From an uncultured Clostridia bacterium (GTDB lineage: Bacteria; Bacillota; Clostridia; TANB77; CAG-508), in NCBI GenBank assembly GCA_948745425.1, contig CAPZDM010000079.1:1-6609 (forward strand): DNA of 6,609 nucleotides. The letters are read 5' to 3'. Positions 1 through 5,910 of the stretch are shown in pieces (within the stretch, counting starts at the first letter, position 1; each line of letters starts with the position of its first letter). Both the position numbers and the translations under genes were made by a program. Under the pieces are notes generated by a model. The model had not been told where the DNA came from and searched no databases. It saw only the letters and a program-made list of their open reading frames with translations.

Positions 1-976
1 TGATAACAGTAAAGTAATCCTCTTAATAAGTAATCATATTTTAGTTTTGTGTTTGTTCCTCTTTTTTCAAGAATACATTGTACTTTCTCAAATATGTCTT
101 TATCAATAATAGCTTCATGTGTGCCATCTACTCTTATTTGGTTTTCTTTTTCTACAGTTCTTATTTTATGTACTTTGTATGAAACAATGGATTTCTTGTT
201 TTGGACTGTGTTTCCAATATACACTTCGTTTTTTAACATGTTGCATAAAGTAACTTCATTCCAGTCATAGTTTGTTTTATTCTCATCTTGTATAATACCA
301 GTTTTTCTATAACCAGTAGGAGATAAATATTTGTTGGAATTTAAGTAATTTACTATTTCTACACTACCATGTCCATTTGCATACATATCAAATATTTTCT
401 CTACAATGCCTTTTACTTTTTCATCAATAATTAGTTTATTTTTGATTGTAGGATGCCTTTTATATCCGATATGCTGGAGTACTACATAGATACTCTCCAT
501 TCTTTTGTTTTTCCTTATAGACACTTCTAATTTTCTTTGATATATCTTTAGCATAATAGTCATTCATAATTGCTTTAAATGGTGTTATATCGTTGTTTGT
601 GCTATCAATATAGGTATCTATACCATCTGTTATTGCAACATACCTTATATTGTTTTGTGGAAAGTAATTTTCTATGTAATGCCCTGTTTTGATATAATCT
701 CTTCCAAGTCTCGATAGATCTTTTGTTATAACCATATTAATAGTTCTGTTCTCAATATCTTGTAGCATTTTATTGAATCCAGGTCTATCAAATGTAGTTC
801 CAGAGATACCATCATCAACATATTCTTTAATAAGTTCTAAACCATTCTCCTTTACATATCTTTGCAAAATATTTCTTTGATTACCGATACTTTCGCTTTC
901 TTGTTTGTCGCCATCTTCACGAGATAGTCTTATATATATACCGTACTTTGAAGTTTTTGGCTTCTAAGTCTAACAT
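1..976 (-). CDS. Large serine recombinase (TndX/TnpX-like), partial, two +1 frame breaks
   Basis: This is a site-specific recombinase of the large serine family, which excises and integrates mobile elements through a phosphoserine-DNA link. I start it at ATG 976-974 because AGGAGGG lies 3 bases upstream. The frame continues only if one C is skipped at 943 and one at 468. With both skipped, about 324 residues are readable. The N-terminal catalytic domain has YIRLSRED (nucleophile Ser18), FDRPGF near 62-67 and DLSRLGRD with Ser88, Arg89 and Arg92. The recombinase domain follows with YGYKRHP, NEVYIGN and an LLRGLLYC segment, probably the start of the zinc ribbon, at the left edge. The C-terminal part lies outside the window. 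As written, the first frame ends at TGA 919-917 and the second at TAA 462-460. A standard annotation would call it a pseudogene. The family call is firm, but function is uncertain. Confidence 0.9.
466..468 (-). other. CGG +1 shift site 2 (recombinase, after Tyr169)
   Basis: The zero frame reads CCA GCA TAT CGG ATA TAA and ends. Skipping the C at 468 gives TAT, GGA, TAT, AAA, AGG and an uninterrupted frame of 155 more codons to the left edge, with the YGYK motif that serine recombinases usually carry at this point. The stop is only two codons beyond the CGG, so a ribosome that does not shift makes little more than the catalytic domain. Confidence 0.75.
941..943 (-). other. CGG +1 shift site 1 (recombinase codon 12)
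   Basis: From the ATG at 976 the frame reads ten further codons ending AAA GTA, then CGG TAT, and stops at TGA 919-917. Skipping the C gives GTA, GGT, ATA, and so KVGIYIRLSRED, which matches the conserved start of serine recombinases. The zero-frame reading destroys the catalytic-serine motif. The break is seen directly; that ribosomes shift here is inference. Confidence 0.7.
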
Positions 977-979
977 CTA

Positions 980-986
980 CCCTCCT
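980..986 (-). promoter_or_regulatory. Ribosome binding site of the recombinase
   Basis: AGGAGGG, separated by TAG from the ATG at 976. It decides the start codon, because the alternative in-frame start (TTG 867-865) lies after the catalytic serine and has no such site. Confidence 0.75.
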
Positions 987-1009
987 ATCCGTAATCATCT
1001 ACAAGTATT

Positions 1010-1038
1010 ATTTTAACGTGCTCTGTATTAATTTGCAA
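1010..1038 (-). promoter_or_regulatory. Promoter P1 of the recombinase, with GAGCACGTTA box
   Basis: A sigma-A type promoter with -35 TTGCAA (1033-1038), a 17-base spacer and -10 TAAAAT (1010-1015). Transcription would begin near 1003, giving a leader of under 30 bases before the ATG at 976. The last eight spacer bases plus the first two of the -10 read GAGCACGTTA (1014-1023) and recur at the same register in the promoter at 1896-1924. Such placement suits a regulator that competes with or contacts RNA polymerase. Confidence 0.65.
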
Positions 1039-1061
1039 ATATTATTTCATTTTCGTAAAGG

Positions 1062-1208
1062 TTACCTTTTATCCGTTTTCAATTTTTCAATATAATCTTT
1101 AAAAATTAGCCCTACTGTTTCTTTCACATCTTGTTTCTCTTCTGTAAAAATACAATATGTATTAAATTCTAACTTATCTTCTTTTATAGTTTGCTTATCT
1201 TTCTTCAC
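1062..1208 (-). CDS. Small hypothetical protein (48 aa) upstream of the recombinase
   Basis: A 48-codon frame from GTG 1208-1206 to TAA 1064-1062 encodes a charged, lysine- and glutamate-rich protein. It contains LEFNTYCIF followed by TEEKQDVKET and an amphipathic stretch LIFKDYIEKLK. Small proteins of this kind (a beta-like segment, then a helix ending near basic residues) often precede TnpX/TndX-type recombinases. TnpW of Tn4451-like elements occupies such a place, but I cannot assign membership. The start is uncertain. AGGAG at 1220-1224 lies 11 bases before the GTG but only 3 bases before an ATG (1216-1214) that meets TGA after three codons. One missing A in that stretch would join the two frames, so the gene may be slightly damaged at its 5' end. 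It ends 86 bp before the recombinase ATG. Confidence 0.55.
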   Translation of the reverse strand: MKKDKQTIKEDKLEFNTYCIFTEEKQDVKETVGLIFKDYIEKLKTDKR

Positions 1209-1240
1209 ATTGGCATCAACTCCTATACTTTTTGTTAAAG

Positions 1241-1257
1241 TATTCTAATACAGAATA
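1241..1257. repeat. Inverted repeat TATTCT-N5-AGAATA, possible operator
   Basis: Perfect 6-base arms (1241-1246 and 1252-1257) around AATAC. It overlaps the predicted -10 and transcription start of the 48-aa ORF, a usual place for a repressor site. The sequence is AT-rich, so the symmetry alone is modest evidence. Confidence 0.35.
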
Positions 1258-1283
1258 TTAGAGAAAATGACTTAGTATGACAC
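1255..1283 (-). promoter_or_regulatory. Possible promoter of the 48-aa ORF
   Basis: GTGTCA (1278-1283), a 17-base spacer and TAATAT (1255-1260); each hexamer matches consensus at four of six positions. It lies about 31 bases before the AGGAG of the small ORF. It lacks the GAGCACGTTA box of the other two promoters nearby. In DNA this AT-rich the match could be chance. Confidence 0.35.
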
Positions 1284-1328
1284 TTATAGTAAGTATATTA
1301 GTAAATATTCATATCTATAAAAAAGCAT

Positions 1329-1370
1329 AAAAAAAGAACACCCAATAATGTTTTCACACTATTAGATGTT
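1329..1370 (-). terminator. Rho-independent terminator after the small protein gene
   Basis: On the minus strand AACATCTAATAGTG pairs with CATTATTGGGTGTT across a 6-base loop. All 14 positions pair if four G-U pairs are allowed, and C plus seven T follow. On the plus strand the same positions give A-C mismatches, so the element works only leftward. It closes the transcript of the gene ending at 1545 and insulates the 48-aa ORF and recombinase from it. Confidence 0.75.
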
Positions 1371-1415
1371 TCTATTTATACAAAATTTATTAATATTTTT
1401 ATTCCCAGAATGTCT

Positions 1416-1437
1416 TGTAGCATAAGGATTTGCTACA
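1416..1437. repeat. Inverted repeat TGTAGCA-N8-TGCTACA
   Basis: Perfect 7-base arms with an 8-base loop (1423-1430). On the plus strand five T follow (1438-1442), so it resembles a weak rightward terminator, but no plus-strand gene is seen upstream. On the minus strand no T run follows. It could be a protein binding site or RNA hairpin in the 3' untranslated part of the small protein gene. No function can be assigned. Confidence 0.4.
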
Positions 1438-1544
1438 TTTTTGGTTTACTTTTTATACAACAACTTTTGAACGTAACAATCTATATGTAATACCAAAGTC
1501 ATATTACATTTACATACATATTTTATAATGCTTTATTTTATTTG

Positions 1545-1863
1545 TCAAGACCTATTTGGAAATTTTTTACATTCTAAAATTAAGTTTATTGCATCTGAAA
1601 AGCCGTATTTTGTAAAATTTTTCATTTTCATAAGCTCCTATGATGTTAATTTTATCTATGTAACTATCTAGGCTATTTCTAACTTCTTCTAATTTTTCTG
1701 AATTGTTTGATAAGTCCTTTATTATTGCAAATAACTTATCATAACTGTCATTATTTCTTGTTAGTCTTTTTATTTTTTGCCTATCCATTTCTGTTAATGC
1801 ACATAGACTTTCTTCCCTACTTTCAAATAAATTTTCTAATACTCCATTTTCATTTTCGCACAT
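1545..1863 (-). CDS. Small helical hypothetical protein (105 aa) with one +1 frame break
   Basis: I do not recognise a named family. With one base skipped at 1605 the product is 105 residues, charged and predicted largely helical, with ENLFESREESLCALTEMDR near the N-terminus and YENEKFYKIGFSDAINLILEC near the C-terminus. The latter has the look of small Clostridia proteins that end in a conserved GF(S/K)xA-type helix. Read without the shift, the frame turns at Arg87 into an unrelated tail and ends at TAA 1569-1567. With the shift it ends at TGA 1547-1545. The start is the ATG at 1863, not the one at 1878, because GGAGG (1872-1876) lies 8 bases before the former and overlaps the latter's second codon. 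It has its own promoter and terminator, so it is a single-gene unit downstream of the membrane protein gene. Confidence 0.7.
1603..1605 (-). other. CGG +1 shift site 3 (small protein codon 87)
   Basis: The zero frame reads TAC AAA ATA CGG CTT. Skipping the C gives ATA, GGC, TTT, TCA, GAT and the ending GFSDAINLILEC, which has the composition of a natural amphipathic helix. The unshifted tail is Arg/Asn/Phe-rich and atypical. The same base, codon and shift direction occur as at the two sites in the recombinase. Confidence 0.65.
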
Positions 1864-1871
1864 ATTTACTA

Positions 1872-1876
1872 CCTCC
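1872..1876 (-). promoter_or_regulatory. Ribosome binding site of the small protein gene
   Basis: GGAGG, 8 bases before the ATG at 1863. It decides the start, because an upstream ATG at 1878 overlaps it and has no site of its own. Confidence 0.8.
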
Positions 1877-1895
1877 ATATTTATAATTTACTTGT

Positions 1896-1924
1896 AGTAT
1901 AACGTGCTCAAATTAATTTGTCAG
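1896..1924 (-). promoter_or_regulatory. Promoter P2 of the small protein gene, with GAGCACGTTA box
   Basis: -35 CTGACA (1919-1924), a 17-base spacer and -10 TATACT (1896-1901), a near-consensus sigma-A promoter. The spacer ends in GAGCACGT and runs into the -10 to form GAGCACGTTA (1900-1909), the same ten bases at the same register as in the recombinase promoter. Transcription would begin near 1889, leaving a leader of about 25 bases. Confidence 0.75.
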
Positions 1925-1955
1925 CCCCTTTTTTTAATTAAAAACTTTTTGTATT

Positions 1956-3767
1956 TTAATTTAAATATGAATCAATTATTGCTTTATATTCTTTGTGCTT
2001 TTTGCTTTTTACTTTAACCTTTTTATCGTATTTAGATGAGATTTCTGTAAAATATTGATTTATTAGCTCAATGTCATATTTTAGTAAATAGTTTAGAAAT
2101 AGTGCATTTCTTTCATTTTCCTTATCTATACACTCTGACAATATATATTCATAATCTTCTTGTAAATTTTCCAATAATTTATGATTTACCCATCTATCTG
2201 TAGAATTAAATATAAAATCCACATTTTCTTTTATAAACTTTTTTGCCCATTCAATGTCTAATCCACAAAATTCGGAAAATATATTTTTATAGAAACACTC
2301 ATTTTCAATTTTCATTAACGATAAAAACAATGTATGTATTGCAAAACGCATTTCTTCCTCTTCTAAATTCATACCTATAAATAATTTAAAATTTTCTTCA
2401 TCTTTGTTATATAATGTTCTCAATAATAACAATGTTGTAGCTTGTCCTAACATTAAAGGTATCATTTTTCTATCTTTTCCTTTTTTAAATTCAAATGAGA
2501 AGTTAGTTATATCTCTAATAAAATTACATCCATTATGTCCAGACATTCTAAAAGTATTAAACAATTCTGTAAAACATCTAGCTTTCTCTGATTTAGATAG
2601 ATATTTGTTAATAAATATTTTATTATATATATGCTCAAAATATAATGAATCATGAAAATGCATATAATTAATACGAAAGTCAGTAAGATTTGTATATGCA
2701 TAATCATTATTTAATGCAAAATGTTGTTGAACTTCAATTTCAGTAACTAATGGAGCGACGTGCCTTATATATTCTATAACTTCAAACTCATTATTTAGAT
2801 CTAATAACTTGTTTGCTATGACCTTAAATAAATAAGATATATTTTTATAACAAATATATACATTATGAAAATTGAATCTTTCTAATATCCATGTATAATA
2901 TTGAATAGCTCTATTATAGTTTTTAGTATAAATAAAATGTTCTATAATTTCCATAAAGTCATTTATTATGCTAGGTGCATATTCCATATCTAAATGATAT
3001 TTCTGTAGCTCTTCTGCTTTATTAAACAATAATCTGTCTATTAATATTTTATACATATTTATATACAAAACATAAGATGTATCTTCTTCAATAATTTTTT
3101 TTATAGTTTGTTCCTTAAAATTTTCTAATAACTTTGAATCATAATCTTTTGGAGGAATACGATTTATAATGTTTCTTTCACATTCTTTATAATATTTGCA
3201 ATATAAATTAACTCTATACTTTTTAGTTGAAACAAAAATGCCTCCTACTTTATTTGTTATATATATTAATGTTAATATTGATATTGCAAAAAACAATAAA
3301 AGTAAATTTGCATTTGTTTTTTTAATAATTAATATAATATTAATTATCATACAAATGTACAGTATTGTCATTGGTAAATAGAACTTTACTAATGACTTTC
3401 CAAATATCAAGTCCGTGATTTTTTCACCCAAAATATATTTATTTTCTAAACTAGATACTAAAGATAATATTGCAGTTGTTAAAAAAGTAATGCTTATCTG
3501 CGCAATACATAAATCGATGAACCAAGTTTCAAAATCAATGTTATTTAATATTACTATATTTTTTAAGCCGTTATTAAAAGATATCGAGATAACCCCAAAT
3601 TCTTGTAATACTATTAATATGCCTATAATGATTACAATAACTTTTATTATTTCTTTACAAACATTGATAACTGGATAAATTATATGTTCTTTTTTCCTAT
3701 AAAAATTTCCTAATTCCCACATATACCTTTTGTATTTTCTACTTACTTTATTAAATATCTTTTTCAT
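1956..3767 (-). CDS. Hypothetical membrane protein (603 aa) next to RloAB
   Basis: I do not recognise this protein. After a basic N-terminus there are four probable membrane segments: about 36-60, 83-106, 127-148 and 153-176. The remaining 430 residues are hydrophilic, rich in Lys, Asn, Ile, Tyr and Glu, and look helical throughout, somewhat like a solenoid. The protein ends in a lysine-rich stretch (KKVKVKSKK). I see no nuclease, kinase or nucleotide-binding motif. The positive-inside rule and the even number of segments place the large domain in the cytoplasm. AGGAGA (3774-3779) lies 6 bases before the ATG. It follows rloB by 109 bp on the same strand without a clear terminator between them, so it may be co-transcribed and could be a membrane partner or effector of the RloAB module. 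That role is inference from position only. No zero-frame CGG occurs in it. Confidence 0.8.
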   Translation of the reverse strand: MKKIFNKVSRKYKRYMWELGNFYRKKEHIIYPVINVCKEIIKVIVIIIGILIVLQEFGVISISFNNGLKNIVILNNIDFETWFIDLCIAQISITFLTTAILSLVSSLENKYILGEKITDLIFGKSLVKFYLPMTILYICMIINIILIIKKTNANLLLLFFAISILTLIYITNKVGGIFVSTKKYRVNLYCKYYKECERNIINRIPPKDYDSKLLENFKEQTIKKIIEEDTSYVLYINMYKILIDRLLFNKAEELQKYHLDMEYAPSIINDFMEIIEHFIYTKNYNRAIQYYTWILERFNFHNVYICYKNISYLFKVIANKLLDLNNEFEVIEYIRHVAPLVTEIEVQQHFALNNDYAYTNLTDFRINYMHFHDSLYFEHIYNKIFINKYLSKSEKARCFTELFNTFRMSGHNGCNFIRDITNFSFEFKKGKDRKMIPLMLGQATTLLLLRTLYNKDEENFKLFIGMNLEEEEMRFAIHTLFLSLMKIENECFYKNIFSEFCGLDIEWAKKFIKENVDFIFNSTDRWVNHKLLENLQEDYEYILSECIDKENERNALFLNYLLKYDIELINQYFTEISSKYDKKVKVKSKKHKEYKAIIDSYLN

Positions 3768-3876
3768 TATATATCTCCTAATACTAATATTGTTCTATTT
3801 GCTACATTATTGTAAAAAGCAAAATAATCCTGTAATTTTTAATTACTTTCATACTTTGCTTTTCTTTCGTAAAATT
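3768..3876. other. Gap between rloB and the membrane protein gene
   Basis: It contains the ribosome binding site of the membrane protein gene and a 6-base dyad (GTAATT/AATTAC) without a T run, so I do not call a terminator. TTTACA with an AT-rich region about 18 bases downstream could be a weak internal promoter, but the -10 is poor. Confidence 0.35.
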
Positions 3877-4518
3877 TTATTCTAAATATTCTTTCAATCC
3901 ATCAACTATTTTATAAACCTTTGTCATTGGATTTCTTTCTGATGCTTGTCCATTTTTATTTAGTTCCTCCATTTGCTTGCAATGTTCTATTGCAATATGT
4001 AACTTTCCATCTTTTGTAACTTTTTCAAAGATGTTAGGATCACTTTTACTATAAGTACCTAATCCATTCTTTTGAAATTCTTTGTTAAGTTCATCTAAAA
4101 CATCATCTTTAGAAATATATTTAGTTACTTTCTTTAAATGTGCTAATAACCAAAGTTCAAAATTAGGATTTGACCAACAAGCATTATAATCACAATTTGC
4201 TATCGCTTGGTTAAATTGTTCATCACTATAATCATCTTTATCAAACACTACCCAGACTTGTCCATATACTTTACTTGAATAGTTTACAAATTTCTGAGTG
4301 TATTTTACTAAATCTGTAGTGTTTTTTCCTGTTCCTTTTACTTCAATATTAGGAATTAACACATCTACTTTATTGCCATATTTTTTATTAATTTGTTTCT
4401 TCAATCCGTTAAAATAATTAGGCTCTGTTTTCTTTCCCTCACATACAATTAAGTAATTGGCTGGTGCTCGCCTTTTACTTTTTAGCTTATCTCTTCTTGA
4501 AATATTATTATTTCTCAT
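3877..4518 (-). CDS. rloB: RloB family protein (AbiLii-like)
   Basis: A 213-residue protein of the RloB family, the small partner of an ABC-type ATPase in RloAB and lactococcal AbiL loci. A basic N-terminus precedes the motif YLIVCEGKKTEPNYF at 22-36, with Glu27 as the likely acidic residue of a TOPRIM-like fold. VWVVFDKDDY at 88-97 gives Asp93, Asp95 and Asp96, and SNPNFELWLLAH at 116-127 is the family hallmark. NPMTKVYK lies near the C-terminus. These acidic residues suggest metal binding and nucleic-acid cleavage, with the ATPase as sensor or regulator; that mechanism is inferred from related ATPase-TOPRIM systems. The length is normal for the family. The start overlaps the end of the ATPase gene by 11 bases and has only a weak ribosome binding site, which points to translational coupling. 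All key residues are present, so it appears intact. Confidence 0.88.
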   Translation of the reverse strand: MRNNNISRRDKLKSKRRAPANYLIVCEGKKTEPNYFNGLKKQINKKYGNKVDVLIPNIEVKGTGKNTTDLVKYTQKFVNYSSKVYGQVWVVFDKDDYSDEQFNQAIANCDYNACWSNPNFELWLLAHLKKVTKYISKDDVLDELNKEFQKNGLGTYSKSDPNIFEKVTKDGKLHIAIEHCKQMEELNKNGQASERNPMTKVYKIVDGLKEYLE

Positions 4519-5755
4519 AGTTTATCTCAAATTCTTCTAATACTGGAATAGCACCATATCTTCCAGTTAAATAATCTTTATTGTATGTCGCATCATTTCT
4601 AACTTTTTTACCTGTTTTATTTTTACTATCTTCATCATCTTCTAATATATAATCTGATAAGGCATAAATTTCTGATACTCCATCTCTATTTTTTTCAGTA
4701 AACCATATTTCATCTCTTCTAAATGTATCTTTATTTAAGTTTACTGTATCATGTGTAGAATAAATTAGCTGTCCATTACCAATATTCGTTTCACTATTAT
4801 GAAATAGATTAATAATATATCTTGTTAGTAATGGATGTAATTTTGCATCTAGTTCATCTATAAATAGTACCATTCCATTTTTTAGTGCATCCATAAAGAA
4901 ATCAAATAAGTGGAACATTTTTCTAGTACCATTTGATTCTAAGTCTAGTGGTAATGCTTTTAATTTATTATCTTCTCCTCTATGGATTAATTCTACCTTT
5001 ACTGCTCTATTGTTGTTCTGTATTTCTTCTATGGAATCTGGTGTTGTTTTAATTCCTTCTATTCCAGAATCAAAGGTTTTTATAAATCTTAATAATTCTT
5101 TTTTGTATTTTTCATCACTTAGTATTTTAAGTGAAATTCTATTATTAATGAAATCTTCAAATCTTGGATTTCCTAAATCTAAATAATTAGCATTTACAAA
5201 CCATTCATAAACATTATTAAAATCTTCGTTGTCTTTATCTATCTTGCTATATATATTTAAGAATAAAGTTCTTTCGTCTATATTTGCTAGTCCAGATATT
5301 TTATTATTTGATTTCATAGTAACATTATTTTTTTCTCTTTCAAAAATCGAATAAAATTTATTTACTTTTTTTATATATAACCATTCTGAAACTATACTAT
5401 TTTTCAATACTTCAAATCCATATTTATATATTTTATTGTTCTTAGCTAATATCTCAACTTCTAAACTAATTGGCTCATTATTTATCATAAAACTATATAT
5501 GTTTTCTTCATCTATTGGAGAATTCTTCTTAGAATCATCACTTACTAATATTCTTTTTTTCATATAATCGAAGGCTTGTAATACATTTGTCTTTCCACTT
5601 GCATTAGCACCATATATAGCTACCACTTTTAAAAGATCAATATTTTCTGTTCTAGCAATGTTGTATTCGTGTTCTTTTAATGCTGTAGCTTCCATATCTA
5701 GTAAATTTTCATCTTTAAATGATTTAAAATTTTTAAAACTAAATCTAATTAACAT
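4508..5755 (-). CDS. rloA: AAA/ABC-type ATPase (RloA / AbiLi-like)
   Basis: A 415-residue ABC-type ATPase of the OLD/SMC-like group (AAA_15/AAA_21), partner of RloB. The N-terminal FSFKNFKSF strand is typical. Walker A GANASGKT is at 49-56, the signature ESNGTRK at 273-279, Walker B VLFIDELD at 296-303 with catalytic Glu302-region acid and LHP following, and the switch STHD at 333-336 with His335. A RYGAIP motif near 399-404 is common to this subfamily. All ATPase elements are present, so the protein should be active. In AbiL/RloAB anti-phage loci the ATPase is thought to sense infection or DNA damage and control its partner. Its 3' end overlaps rloB by 11 bases. GAGGAGAG upstream of ATG 5755 serves as ribosome binding site, with AGGAG about 10 bases away. 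It could also be described as an AAA_15 protein of an otherwise uncharacterised pair, but the RloB neighbour favours this call. Confidence 0.88.
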   Translation of the reverse strand: MLIRFSFKNFKSFKDENLLDMEATALKEHEYNIARTENIDLLKVVAIYGANASGKTNVLQAFDYMKKRILVSDDSKKNSPIDEENIYSFMINNEPISLEVEILAKNNKIYKYGFEVLKNSIVSEWLYIKKVNKFYSIFEREKNNVTMKSNNKISGLANIDERTLFLNIYSKIDKDNEDFNNVYEWFVNANYLDLGNPRFEDFINNRISLKILSDEKYKKELLRFIKTFDSGIEGIKTTPDSIEEIQNNNRAVKVELIHRGEDNKLKALPLDLESNGTRKMFHLFDFFMDALKNGMVLFIDELDAKLHPLLTRYIINLFHNSETNIGNGQLIYSTHDTVNLNKDTFRRDEIWFTEKNRDGVSEIYALSDYILEDDEDSKNKTGKKVRNDATYNKDYLTGRYGAIPVLEEFEINYEK

Positions 5756-5780
5756 TTTGATTTCTCTCCTCTCATACTAT

Positions 5781-5809
5781 ATTATATGCTAATTTTTATA
5801 AAATATCAA
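5781..5809 (-). promoter_or_regulatory. Promoter of the rloA-rloB module
   Basis: -35 TTGATA (5804-5809), a 17-base spacer and a perfect -10 TATAAT (5781-5786), about 25 bases before the rloA start. It is the best sigma-A promoter in the window. It lacks the GAGCACGTTA box. Confidence 0.8.
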
Positions 5810-5813
5810 CATT

Positions 5814-5832
5814 TTTGAGATTTTTTCTCAAA
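5814..5832. repeat. Inverted repeat TTTGAGA-N5-TCTCAAA upstream of the rloA promoter
   Basis: Perfect 7-base arms around five T. It lies immediately upstream of the rloA -35, where an activator or repressor dimer could bind. As a terminator it would have no gene to terminate, since the IS gene to its right reads away and nothing on the plus strand precedes it. Confidence 0.5.
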
Positions 5833-5910
5833 CTTTTATAATTTTATTTTGGATATATGAGTTAAATAATCTGGGGAAAAAATAAAGAAGATTTTAATAA
5901 AATATAGAAA

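Larger units (their letters stand above)
1209..1544. other. Non-coding interval between the 48-aa ORF and the small protein gene
   Basis: 336 bases without a supported gene. It holds, from right to left, the inverted repeat at 1416-1437, the leftward terminator at 1329-1370, a possible promoter at 1255-1283 with an overlapping inverted repeat, and the ribosome binding site of the 48-aa ORF. The remainder is AT-rich, and I see no tRNA, riboswitch or array in it. Confidence 0.6.

Noticed and set aside
49..270. A plus-strand ORF of 73 codons
   Set aside because: It lies antisense to the recombinase domain, which gives a clear homologous reading on the minus strand.
460..867. A complete 135-aa resolvase starting at TTG 867
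   Set aside because: This start lies after the catalytic serine motif, which is encoded upstream in the same frame. The 3' end is cut by the +1 break at 468, beyond which the rest of the recombinase continues.
466..1605. Simple pseudogene decay as the explanation of the frame breaks
   Set aside because: Not fully excluded, but no other stop or indel is seen in about 1.3 kb of the two genes, and all three breaks share base, codon and direction.
1864..1878. ATG 1878 as start of the small protein gene
   Set aside because: It overlaps the GGAGG that serves the ATG at 1863, and it has no site of its own.
3877..5755. PARIS (AriA/AriB) or Septu identity for the ATPase pair
   Set aside because: The small protein has RloB hallmarks (EGKKTEPNYF, NPNFELWLLAH). 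I see no HNH motif as in PtuB, and the length and motifs do not suggest the AriB (DUF4435) type.
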